Positions 24,764-32,753 of a DNA stretch of 48,155 nt are shown piece after piece. The position numbers and the translations under genes were made by a program. Origin of the DNA: Bacteroidota bacterium (GTDB lineage: Bacteria; Bacteroidota; Rhodothermia; Rhodothermales; UBA10348). The stretch lies in contig JAJCYQ010000047.1 of NCBI GenBank assembly GCA_029262835.1, positions 1-48,155 of the forward strand, read 5' to 3'. The notes under the pieces were generated by a model. The model searched no databases and had not been told where the DNA came from. It saw only the letters and a list, made by a program, of their open reading frames with translations. Every line of letters begins with the position of its first letter. Positions within the stretch are counted from its first letter, which is position 1.

Positions 24764-24901
24764 AACGCAGCGAAAAGTGTGGCTGTGTACGATCAGGGTA
24801 ACCAATGCAGTCGGGGATTCCAATTGGCGCAGGCTGACGCTCGAACGGACCACGCGCCACACATGCAATCCCCGCCAGGTCGACGAGGCCATCCGGCGCG
24901 C

Positions 24902-25195
24902 CTACGACGGAATGCGGAATGGCTGCCAGGAGGCCGCGTCGCGGCCGGGTTTGGGGACGACGCAGATGGCATGGTCCCGGAAGGGATCGACGACGACCGG
25001 GATGTGATTCCAGGTCTCAAAGTCGCCGGTGCCGCGCCGCAGCTCGGCGGCGAGTTCTTTGCAGAACGCCGAGTAGGCCGCCGGTCCCATGAGGATGAAT
25101 CGGGCCTCGGCGCCGCCGTCAGAGAGCTGCCGAACTGACTGTGACAGGAAATCGAGCGTTTCCCCCTGCCCGGGGGCGTGTTCAAGAATGGTCAT
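24902..25195 (-). CDS. Small protein of unknown function (97 aa)
   Basis: The codons show strong G/C at third positions, as in the genuine genes around, and the frame begins at ATG 25195. The protein has an N-terminal helix, then a strand-helix unit ARFILMGPAAYSAFCKELA, and later HIPVVVDPFRDHAICVVPKP. I do not recognise the family. The 'lMGP-aY-aF' plus 'iPVVVdp' order is superficially like the central (A) domain of HK97-fold coat proteins, which also occurs alone in small encapsulin-like proteins; this is only a pattern impression. It lies 138 bp upstream of the protease gene on the same strand, and is preceded by repeat copy A. Confidence 0.6.
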   Translation of the reverse strand: MTILEHAPGQGETLDFLSQSVRQLSDGGAEARFILMGPAAYSAFCKELAAELRRGTGDFETWNHIPVVVDPFRDHAICVVPKPGRDAASWQPFRIPS

Positions 25196-25303
25196 GGCGT
25201 CTGGCAGCGTGAATGGTTTGTGACCCGGGCGTGAAGCTTCGGCAAAGAGGGTCAGGTTTCACACAGACCTGAAACAGGACGCGTGGTAAGGACTGTAATT
25301 TTA

Positions 25304-25464
25304 GAAGCGTGTTGACAAACCATCGCACACCCTCCTGAGGCGGCGAAACGCCATCTGCCGCGTTGTCCCTCCTTCGAATAGCACCACTATTCGGCGTCGG
25401 GACGCCTTGCATCTGGCATTCCGGCGCTCGCATCCTGGCGCACGCTGGTTCGTCAACACGCTTC
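25304..25464 (-). repeat. ~161-bp dispersed structured repeat, copy A
   Basis: Terminal 13-bp inverted repeats GAAGCGTGTTGAC (25304-25316) and GTCAACACGCTTC (25452-25464) are perfect. Inside are a 14-position helix (AACC...GGTT ends), a CGAATAG/CTATTCG hairpin and a GGCGTC/GACGCC hairpin. The core is shared with copies at 34059-34223 and 36562-36722. The strand on which the helix makes G.U pairs is the minus strand here. It fills most of the 296-bp spacer between the small gene at 24902-25195 and hemH. Confidence 0.85.
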
Positions 25465-25491
25465 CAGGCCGTTTCAAACCAATATTCCTGC

Positions 25492-26784
25492 ATGTCGCCT
25501 CGCGAATTCAGACAAGCCTACGCATCGGATGAGCGCCTGTTCACAGGCCGCTTTTTTCCGGACGGACCGCTGCGGCTGAATGACGAGAGCCATGTCGGTG
25601 TGCTCCTTCTGGTGCCGGGTGCGCCCGAATCCCGCGCGGAGGTCTTCTCCTACCTCTACCGGCGCCTTGTTTCGCCGCACAAAGGCGGACTGTCCCGGTT
25701 TTGGCGATCCCACATGGCGGCCTGGCTGCGCGCGCGCATTGCCGCGCGGTATTTGACGTGGCAGTACGATGCTATTGGTGGCGGAAAGGCCATCAACCAG
25801 TTCCACAGGGAGCAGGCGCATATGCTGCAGGGGCTCATGGACCGCTCGGACCTGGGCCGCGCGTCTGTGTATCTGGCCTCGCCATTCGGGAGTCCGGACA
25901 TTGCGGCAGCCGCGGAGAAGATGGAAAAGGACGGCGTGACGCACGTGGTGCTCCTGCCGCTCTTCCCGCAGTACGCTGCCGAGACGTCCGGTCGGTCGTT
26001 CGCCGAATGGGAATCGCTCATGCGCCAGGGCATTGTGGCAGCGCGACCGACTGTAGCCGTGCGACAGTTCGCCACGCACGAAGGCTATATCGAAGCCCTT
26101 AATGACCGGGTAGATCAAGGGCTGCAACGGTTTCCGCGGCATGTCCGCTCACAGGTGCAACTGGTCTTTGCGGCGCACGGAAGTACGACCCAGCAGCATG
26201 GGGGGGTGCCTGATCCGTACTGCTGCCTCTCGCATCACACCGTGGAGGCCCTCATGCAGCGCCGGGGTCATGATCTGGCCCACATGTTGGCATTCGTGCG
26301 GCCCGATTCCTGGGGAGGCAATCTGGCGGGCGATGTACCGGCCCGGTTCCGGGAACTGGCGGCCAATGGCCACCGCGCAGCGCTTGTGGTTCCGGTCGAT
26401 CACGTGACCGAACAGTTCGATACAGCCTACCTGCTTGACGTGCGCATGCGCGAGGTGGCCGAGGACGTCGGAATATCCCACTACCAGGTGGTGAACGGTC
26501 TGAACTGTCACCCGCTGTTCATGGAAACGCTACTCGACCTGGTACGCGCGCCGCTGGGCCGCCGGACGGAGCCGCTGCCCGGGCTGGATTGTCTCGCGTC
26601 GTGTCCCCGACCGGAATGGGACGTGGAGCCGGAGAGCCGATGCGCGGCGTGCCCATTCGGCGTTCGGGGGCCGGTCAACGACAAGCGTCGCCGATCGGTG
26701 GCATCGGGTGACGGATTCACTGTGCCCCACGTGCGTCCCACAAGGCGTCAGGTCAATTCGCCCGCATCTTCCGACGCAAAGTAG
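25492..26784 (+). CDS. hemH: Ferrochelatase with Cys-rich C-terminal tail
   Basis: A 430-aa ferrochelatase, the last step of protohaem synthesis (inserting Fe2+ into protoporphyrin IX). Visible: VLLPLFPQYAAETSG (substrate loop), the catalytic His229 in LVFAAHGS, DSWGGNL, the acidic DHVTEQFDTAYLLD helix that corresponds to the usual D-H-V-E-T-L-x-E-x-D, and the terminal N-x-L-N-x-H-P motif. The tail carries four cysteines, Cys367-x3-Cys371-x12-Cys384-x2-Cys387, suitable for an Fe-S or zinc site. Some ferrochelatases bind a [2Fe-2S] cluster through C-terminal cysteines, but the spacing here was not checked against them. Start ATG 25492 lies 27 bp after repeat copy A. The 3' end overlaps the convergent ATPase gene by 37 bp. 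Confidence 0.85.
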   Translation: MSPREFRQAYASDERLFTGRFFPDGPLRLNDESHVGVLLLVPGAPESRAEVFSYLYRRLVSPHKGGLSRFWRSHMAAWLRARIAARYLTWQYDAIGGGKAINQFHREQAHMLQGLMDRSDLGRASVYLASPFGSPDIAAAAEKMEKDGVTHVVLLPLFPQYAAETSGRSFAEWESLMRQGIVAARPTVAVRQFATHEGYIEALNDRVDQGLQRFPRHVRSQVQLVFAAHGSTTQQHGGVPDPYCCLSHHTVEALMQRRGHDLAHMLAFVRPDSWGGNLAGDVPARFRELAANGHRAALVVPVDHVTEQFDTAYLLDVRMREVAEDVGISHYQVVNGLNCHPLFMETLLDLVRAPLGRRTEPLPGLDCLASCPRPEWDVEPESRCAACPFGVRGPVNDKRRRSVASGDGFTVPHVRPTRRQVNSPASSDAK

Positions 26785-27464
26785 GATTTCAGGCTTTCGA
26801 GGGTTTCCTCTGAACGGGCCTCATCGCGCAGGATTTCTCCGCGTCCAATCAGCGTAATGCGTGTGCATACGTCGGTCACGTGGCCAAGATCGTGGCTCGA
26901 TATGAGCATGCTCAGTCCGGCCTGCGAAAGCCGCGAGAGATGCTCCTTGAGACGGATCTGGGAGGGCGGATCGAGATTGGCGAACGGCTCATCGAGCACG
27001 AGCAGGCGCTGCGCCACGAAAAGGGCGGCGGCAATACCGACTTTCTTGGCATTCCCGGTTGAGAGGTCGCGGATGTAGCGGCGGGAATCGGCCGTTGAGA
27101 CGGGCAGAAAGTTGGCAAAGGGGGCAATGGCAGAGGTCACATCGGCTCTGCGAAGCCCGTAGGTGGCACCGGTGAACTCCAGAAATTCCGGGATGGTCAG
27201 GTATTCGATCAGGAAGGAGCGGTCAAGGAACGAACCCGTCGCAAGACGCCACGACTCATCCTCGGCGACGCTTCGGCCCTCGAAGAGGACCTGGCCGGTA
27301 TCCGGCTGGAGCAGATCCAGTATGAGCCGCAGAAAGGTCGTCTTGCCCGCGCCATTGCTGCCTACAAGACCCACGACCTCGCCCGGCTGCATGGACCAGG
27401 CAGGTACGTCGAGCGCTATCTTGGCGCCGTAGGACTTTCGTATGTGCTGGAAATCAAGCAGCAT
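26748..27464 (-). CDS. ABC transporter ATPase, partner of the DUF5687 permease
   Basis: A 238-aa ABC ATPase: Walker A as VGSNGAGKTTFLRLILDL, a signature degenerated to L-S-T-G-N-A-K-K-V-G-I, Walker B as LLVLDEPFANLDP, H-loop as SSHDLGHV. The L-S-x-G-x-x-x-K form is common in export-type ATPases that pair with DUF5687 or ABC-2 permeases in Bacteroidota. It lies 12 bp downstream of such a permease and is probably cotranscribed. Substrate unknown. The gene's 3' end overlaps the convergent hemH end by 37 bp. Confidence 0.85.
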   Translation of the reverse strand: MLLDFQHIRKSYGAKIALDVPAWSMQPGEVVGLVGSNGAGKTTFLRLILDLLQPDTGQVLFEGRSVAEDESWRLATGSFLDRSFLIEYLTIPEFLEFTGATYGLRRADVTSAIAPFANFLPVSTADSRRYIRDLSTGNAKKVGIAAALFVAQRLLVLDEPFANLDPPSQIRLKEHLSRLSQAGLSMLISSHDLGHVTDVCTRITLIGRGEILRDEARSEETLESLKSYFASEDAGELT

Positions 27465-27476
27465 GGAGATGGTGTA

Positions 27477-29012
27477 TCATGGACTGCCCTCGCGGAAGCC
27501 GGCCAGCATGCGCTGCTTGCGCACGCGGAGACCGGCCGCAAAATAGCGCGCCCACAGGTTGGTGGCCAAGATGCTTGCAAAACCTGCCGTGGCCAGAATG
27601 GCGAGGGCCAGCTCCTGGTGCGCATCCATAGCGATCATGAAAAGGACCGGGGGCAGCGCCGTTGGAATGAACCAGATCCAGTGGCGGCTTGAGAGCCCTT
27701 CGTAATTGAAGAACCCGCCGGAGCGGCCAATGTCTACAGCCTGCCTGTTGCGCGCGGCGAGCTCCATCACGAGTACGCTCGTAACACCTGCGTTGTAGAA
27801 GAGAAAGGCGAAGTGGACGCCGATCTGCTCGGGTGCCAGAAGCACGAAGAGGGGGAGTGAGACGACAAAGAGGGCCACGCACGACGCCTGCAGCACAACG
27901 AGTTTCGACTTCACGAGCGTACGGAAGGCGATGTTGCGCGTAACGAGTGCCGGGTAGTAACTGCTGTCCCAGCCGAACATGAGCTGTCCGTAGTTGAGGA
28001 TGAAGCCGCCGGATGCGAAAAGGCCCACCATGGCGCTCATGCCGGCGCCCGTGATCCTCCCGCCGGGGCCGAGCATGAAGGCCAGGTACATGGTCGAAAA
28101 GAGGAGCGAAATAATCAGGTAGTGGCGCGGACGCCGGTTGCGCCACATGAGCAGTAGTTCGAGCCGGATGAGTTGTCCCTCCGTGCCCCAGTCGGCGGAG
28201 AGGAGGCGCTCGGCCGCGCGTGGCAGGCGCAGCCAGGGGCGGGCCGGTGCCGGGGCGGGGGGCTCGGGGCGCAGTCCCTTCAAGAGGGTACGCGTTGAGA
28301 GCACAACGCCAAGCAGCGTGAACGCCAGGAGCCACACGGTGCCGAGCGGGCGGCCACGCAGGATGTCGGTAAACAGGAACTCGGAAAGCGTGCGCTGAAG
28401 GCCGGCGCCGAGCCACTCGTCAATGACCGCGGTCACGACAAGAAGTAGCGTCAGCGCGTAGAACAGGCCGGTGCGCTGCTGCAACGTACTGCGCAAAAAC
28501 AGGATGGCGAAATGACTGGCCACGATGAGGAGCAGCACGGCAAACAGCCATGAGGAGGCGGCCGCCCCTCCGGCCTCGGGCACAACGAAGCGCATCCAGA
28601 AGGGAAGAAAGAAGAGCAGCGGATACGCGTTGTGTACGGTCGCAAGCGATGACACCTGGAAGAACGCGGCGAGACTGCGCCGGGAGATGGGCAGGTGCAG
28701 GTAGGGCACGATTTTCATCCGCGGCGTCTTCTGGAACAGGAAGCGGATGAAAAAAAGCGACAGGAAAGCGGCCAGCAGGTACTGGTTTACGACGCGAACG
28801 GGAGGGACATCGGGTACGGCGAGGCGCGAGAACTTATCGAAGAAAAAACCGAGTGTCAGCAGGGTCGTCGTGACGTAGAGCGCCACGAAGCCGACCACAA
28901 ACCACGTAATCCAGGACTTCCGCATGAAAAGCGCCCGCAGGGAAATGCGGCGCTGCGCGCGCGCAAGCAGCAGAAAGGCAGCAGGACCGGATATCAGATG
29001 GCGGGGCGTCAC
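27477..29012 (-). CDS. DUF5687-family ABC permease
   Basis: A 511-aa integral membrane protein with about twelve hydrophobic helices in two halves separated by a Pro/Arg-rich linker (EPPAPAPARPWLR). It has features of the DUF5687 family of Bacteroidota: the early basic segment followed by a 'F-V-A-L-Y' helix, the K-T-P-R-M-K-I-V-P-Y-L-H-L-P-I loop, W-R-N-R-R-P-R near the middle, and the N-Y-G-Q-L-M-F-G-W-D-S-S-Y-Y loop in the second half. Probably the membrane part of an ABC exporter with the adjacent ATPase. The start GTG 29012 retains the usual N-terminal helix; ATG 28925 (second Met) is an alternative. Confidence 0.82.
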   Translation of the reverse strand: MTPRHLISGPAAFLLLARAQRRISLRALFMRKSWITWFVVGFVALYVTTTLLTLGFFFDKFSRLAVPDVPPVRVVNQYLLAAFLSLFFIRFLFQKTPRMKIVPYLHLPISRRSLAAFFQVSSLATVHNAYPLLFFLPFWMRFVVPEAGGAAASSWLFAVLLLIVASHFAILFLRSTLQQRTGLFYALTLLLVVTAVIDEWLGAGLQRTLSEFLFTDILRGRPLGTVWLLAFTLLGVVLSTRTLLKGLRPEPPAPAPARPWLRLPRAAERLLSADWGTEGQLIRLELLLMWRNRRPRHYLIISLLFSTMYLAFMLGPGGRITGAGMSAMVGLFASGGFILNYGQLMFGWDSSYYPALVTRNIAFRTLVKSKLVVLQASCVALFVVSLPLFVLLAPEQIGVHFAFLFYNAGVTSVLVMELAARNRQAVDIGRSGGFFNYEGLSSRHWIWFIPTALPPVLFMIAMDAHQELALAILATAGFASILATNLWARYFAAGLRVRKQRMLAGFREGSP

Positions 29013-29056
29013 TGGATGATGGGCGTCACGGGCGGAGGGGCATCACAGATATGGTA

Positions 29057-31150
29057 TCAGGCAAAAACAAAGTCGATTTCCCTGTTCTCCATGCTGGCAC
29101 TCGCAATCTTGACGCGGACTTCCTGTCCGAGTTTGTAGGTCCGCCCGGACTTGCGTCCGCGCAGTACATACTCCTCTTCAATGTACTCATAGAAATCGCC
29201 GTCCATGTCCCGCACGTGGATAAGTCCTTCGATGAGGAGTTTCGGCAGTTCTATGAAAATCCCAAATCGGGTGAGCCCGGAAATAACGCCATCGAATTCG
29301 TCGCCGACGTGCATGCGGGCGTACTCGACCTGCTTGAGCTTCACGCTCTCGCGCTCGGCCTGCGTGGCAATTTGTTCTCGCTCGGTGCAGTGCGAGGCCA
29401 TTTCGTCGAGCGCACCAGGCGATGGGCGGCCGAGCCCATTCAGGTGCGCCTTCACCAGGCGGTGTACAATCAGGTCGGGGTAGCGCCGAATGGGACTCGT
29501 GAAGTGCGTGTAGGCGTCCAGTGCCAGCCCGTAGTGACCGATATTGTCAATCGCGTACACGGCGCGCGACATGGCGCGCAGCGCCGCCTGCTCAATGATC
29601 GCTTCCTGCGGCGTGTCCTTGACATGCTCGAGCAGGCTGTTCAGCGCCTGCGGTGTGATGGAACCGTCCCGGTGCTCGACGCGCAGCCCGAACGCTTTCA
29701 TGTAGGAGGCCAGACGGGCAATGCGCTCGGCGTTGGGCACATCGTGTACCCGGAAAATGAAGCCACCGAACTTTTCGTCTCCGAAGTGCTCGGCGACACT
29801 GCGGTTGGCGAGCAACATGTATTCTTCGATGAGCTGGTTCGCTTCGTGTCGCTCGCGGAGCACGATATCGACCGGGTGGCCCTTTTCGTCGAGCACGACC
29901 CGGATTTCGGGCAGATCGAAATTGACCGATCCCTTCTCGAAGCGGGATCGCCGCATGGAGCGCGCCAGGCGGGCCAATGTCCGCACGTCTTCGGCGAGCT
30001 CGTGATCGGCGCCGTCAATGAGGCGCTGCGCATCTTCGTAGGCGAAGCGCTGCTGGGAGCGGATAATGGTCTCGGCGGGGCGGAATTCGATGACGTTTCC
30101 GTGTTCGTCCAGCTCAAAAATGCACGAAAAAGCGAGCCGGTCTTCATCTGGGCGCAGCGAGCAGACATTGTTGGACAGATGCTCGGGCAGCATGGGCATG
30201 ACCCGGTCCACGAGATAGACCGATGTACCCTTTTCAATGGCATCCCTGTCGAGCGCCGAGCCTTCCGGCACGTAGTGGCTGACGTCCGCGATGTGCACAC
30301 CGACCTCGAAGTGGCCGTTACCGAGCGCATGCACGTGCAGCGCGTCGTCAAAATCCTTGGCATCGACCGGGTCGATCGTGAACACGCGGCGGTGCCGGAA
30401 ATCTTCGCGGGCCTTCAGCGTGGCCTTGTCAATCCGGACTTCGGCGCGCGCCGCCTCAGCTTCTGCTTCCCGGCTGAAGCCATCAATGGCGCCGACGCTG
30501 AGCGCCACCGAGAGCGTCTGCACGGCCGGGTCATCCGCCCGCCCAATTACGCTGATCAGCCGACCGCGCGGGGCGCTGCCCCGTTTGTCGAAGGCATCGA
30601 TGGAGACGACCACCTTGTCGCCGTCCTTGGCCTGACCCACCGTGTCCAGATCCACAAAAATGTCGTGTGTCAGGCGGCGGTCGTCGGGCGTCACGGTCGC
30701 GAACGATCCGCTGTGTTCGAATGTCCCGACGGCGCTCTGGCGGCTACGCTCAACGACGTCGACGACCTCCACTTCGCGCCGCTGATCGCCCTTTTTGGCG
30801 GCGACGGTGGCCACTTTGACGCGGTCGCCGTCGAGCGCCGTGCCCATGCGGCGCGAGCGGACGTAGAAATCGTCGTCCCAGCCCTCGACCGTCACAAAGC
30901 CGAAGCCGTCCGGATGCACCGACAGGCGGCCTTCCATGTGATTCTCGGGAGGGCGATAGGAATAGCGCTTGCTGCCGGCGGCCTGGATGAGCCCCCGCTT
31001 TTCGAGCGATTCAATGGCCGCGGCAGCGGCTTCGTAGTCTTTCCGGTCTGTCAGGTCGAGCCGCTTGGCGACTTCTTTGGCGCGGAAGGCGCGTTTGCCG
31101 TGGTTCTGGAAAAAGGACAGGACACGGTCTTCAATACGGGATGTACTCAT
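29057..31150 (-). CDS. rnr: Ribonuclease R (RNB-family exoribonuclease)
   Basis: A 697-aa 3'-to-5' exoribonuclease. Order seen: N-terminal winged helix (about 1-60), two cold-shock/OB domains (about 70-220), the RNB catalytic domain with the Mg-binding acids in TIDPVDAKDFDDALH, then FTSPIRRYPDLIVHRL, and a C-terminal S1 domain (GDEFDGVISGLTRFGIFIEL). RNase R degrades structured RNA without a helicase and takes part in rRNA quality control and mRNA turnover. Its start overlaps the stop of the DtxR-like regulator by ATGA, so the two are translationally coupled. No Lys-rich C-terminal tail as in Escherichia coli RNase R. Confidence 0.93.
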   Translation of the reverse strand: MSTSRIEDRVLSFFQNHGKRAFRAKEVAKRLDLTDRKDYEAAAAAIESLEKRGLIQAAGSKRYSYRPPENHMEGRLSVHPDGFGFVTVEGWDDDFYVRSRRMGTALDGDRVKVATVAAKKGDQRREVEVVDVVERSRQSAVGTFEHSGSFATVTPDDRRLTHDIFVDLDTVGQAKDGDKVVVSIDAFDKRGSAPRGRLISVIGRADDPAVQTLSVALSVGAIDGFSREAEAEAARAEVRIDKATLKAREDFRHRRVFTIDPVDAKDFDDALHVHALGNGHFEVGVHIADVSHYVPEGSALDRDAIEKGTSVYLVDRVMPMLPEHLSNNVCSLRPDEDRLAFSCIFELDEHGNVIEFRPAETIIRSQQRFAYEDAQRLIDGADHELAEDVRTLARLARSMRRSRFEKGSVNFDLPEIRVVLDEKGHPVDIVLRERHEANQLIEEYMLLANRSVAEHFGDEKFGGFIFRVHDVPNAERIARLASYMKAFGLRVEHRDGSITPQALNSLLEHVKDTPQEAIIEQAALRAMSRAVYAIDNIGHYGLALDAYTHFTSPIRRYPDLIVHRLVKAHLNGLGRPSPGALDEMASHCTEREQIATQAERESVKLKQVEYARMHVGDEFDGVISGLTRFGIFIELPKLLIEGLIHVRDMDGDFYEYIEEEYVLRGRKSGRTYKLGQEVRVKIASASMENREIDFVFA

Positions 31151-31791
31151 GCTGGAGCTGCAAAAATATGGGCCGCCACGTCGGCTGGAACGGAGATGTG
31201 ATCGTGGTCGAGATGGACGACAAGCAGGTCGTCATCGGTGTCCAAAATACGAAAAACGGTGCCGGGAAGCAGACCGAGGTCCTCAATCCGGTGCAGCATG
31301 TCGTGGTCGGTATCGAGCAGGCGGCGCACTTCAAGATCCGTCCTGACGGGGCAATCGGGCAGCGGATCGGCCGGCACGTGCTCAATGGTGCCGTCGCGCG
31401 AGGGAATGGGATCCCCATGCGGATCGTGCGTAGGGTAGCCGAGCAGCGCATCTATCCGATCCTCGAATTCTTCCGAGATATGATGCTCCAGATGCTCGGC
31501 CTCGGAGTGCATTTGCTCCCACGCATACCCGAGGACATCGCGCAGGTACGTCTCGAGCAGCCGGTGATGACGGATGATTTCGAGGGCTATTTTCTCGCCC
31601 GCTTCCGTGAGCGCCACACCGCGGTAGGGCGCGTATGTGACGAGCTTCAGCTTCGCCAGCCGCGTCATCATGTTCGTGACCGACGCCGACGATACGCCGA
31701 GCCGCGCCGAGAGCTCGGACGTCGTCACGGGCTTGCCATCGTGCAGCGTATAGATGGCCTTGAGGTAGTCTTCGACGGCCTGACTCAGCAT
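31147..31791 (-). CDS. DtxR/MntR-family metal-dependent transcription regulator
   Basis: A 214-aa regulator with the full three-part layout: N-terminal winged helix (AVEDYLKAIYTLHDGKPVTT, V-T-N-M-M-T-R-L), the metal-binding and dimerisation helices with H-H-R-L-L-E-T-Y-L, E-A-E-H-L-E-H-H-I-S, and a C-terminal FeoA/SH3-like domain (LGLLPGTVFRILD, V-V-H-L-D-H-D-H). The metal-site residues (His/Glu) are in place. DtxR-type proteins repress Fe2+ or Mn2+ uptake genes when metal is bound; which metal cannot be told. It lies in a run with aspartate racemase (4 bp) and RNase R (ATGA overlap). Confidence 0.88.
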   Translation of the reverse strand: MLSQAVEDYLKAIYTLHDGKPVTTSELSARLGVSSASVTNMMTRLAKLKLVTYAPYRGVALTEAGEKIALEIIRHHRLLETYLRDVLGYAWEQMHSEAEHLEHHISEEFEDRIDALLGYPTHDPHGDPIPSRDGTIEHVPADPLPDCPVRTDLEVRRLLDTDHDMLHRIEDLGLLPGTVFRILDTDDDLLVVHLDHDHISVPADVAAHIFAAPA

Positions 31792-31795
31792 GGAT

Positions 31796-32617
31796 TCAGT
31801 TCGGGTTGAGGCGCTCCGGGTACGTCGCCCGGATGAGCGCCCGTGCGACGACGCGTGTCGGGTTTATTACGTATGGATGCAGCCGATGGTGCCCGGCCAC
31901 CGCCAGCGGAAGCTCCGTGCACCCGAGAATGACTTTTTCGGCGCCTTTTTCGATGAGATGCTCGATACATGCGGCAACGGCCCGCGCCGCGCGCTCAGTG
32001 ACAGGAGAAGAGGTCGCCTTGATGCCGTAACCCGGATCGTAAATCGCCGGAAACAGATGCGTGTCGCGGAAGTCGGCATCCGGTAGCAGCGGATCGAAGC
32101 CCGCTGCCTCGAGGGCATCGTCGTAGAGTCGGAAGTGGTACGTTCCGGCGGTCGCCAAAAGGCCTATCTTCGCAGCGGGGCCGGGTGGGTCCGCGTGCGG
32201 GCCCACTCCCTGGCGAATGGAGGCCACCGTCTCCTCGATCATGTGGAGCAGCGCAAGCTTCGGAGCGTGCGCGCGGACGTACGCCTGCACGCGCTGGAAT
32301 ATGGGCCCGGCGTGCGCTGTGTTGCAGGCTATGGCCGCCACCGTGGCGCCCGCCTCGGCCAGTTCGACAAGCGCACGGCCCATGGGCGGCGCGGGGTCGG
32401 GCGGAGCGCCCTCCCGACCCCGCGCCGCCGTATCGGACGCCACGCCGCCCAGCAGAAAGGTCGTCCGGTCCGGAATGTGCGCGGCGCTCGATACGAGCGT
32501 CGGAATGTGTTCCTGGTCGCGCGCGGCCACGGTATTGTCCAGGACCGCCTGGAACAGGTCCAGGCCAGCCTGTGGCCCCATACCTCCGAGGATGCCAATT
32601 GTCGGTTGTTTCTGCAT
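31796..32617 (-). CDS. Aspartate/glutamate racemase family protein
   Basis: A 273-aa protein of the Asp/Glu racemase superfamily. The N-terminal signature is TIGILGGMGPQAGLDLF. Both catalytic cysteines are present: Cys98 in IACNTAHA and Cys233 in ILGCTELPL. The G-G-M-G-P-x-A opening is typical of aspartate racemase (RacD/YgeA) rather than glutamate racemase MurI. Product would be D-aspartate or another D-amino acid. A Pro/Gly-rich insertion (about residues 62-82) is unusual. Start ATG 32617; the upstream in-frame extension shows no signal. It is first in the leftward run racemase-dtxR-rnr-permease-ATPase and divergent (136 bp) from the DmpA-like gene. Confidence 0.85.
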   Translation of the reverse strand: MQKQPTIGILGGMGPQAGLDLFQAVLDNTVAARDQEHIPTLVSSAAHIPDRTTFLLGGVASDTAARGREGAPPDPAPPMGRALVELAEAGATVAAIACNTAHAGPIFQRVQAYVRAHAPKLALLHMIEETVASIRQGVGPHADPPGPAAKIGLLATAGTYHFRLYDDALEAAGFDPLLPDADFRDTHLFPAIYDPGYGIKATSSPVTERAARAVAACIEHLIEKGAEKVILGCTELPLAVAGHHRLHPYVINPTRVVARALIRATYPERLNPN

Positions 32618-32753
32618 GGGCGATGTACTTCTGACTCTTGGGTATGGTTCGACAGGTCGTGTCCGAATCATCATGGCAGGTCGGGGATCCGTATTTTCGG
32701 CGCAGTGACCGCCGTACCGAAACCCGCCACGCTTCCCATCTCCCGAAAAACGC

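Noticed and set aside
29051-31201. A 716-aa plus-strand frame opposite rnr
   Set aside because: Antisense shadow of RNase R; no recognisable motifs.
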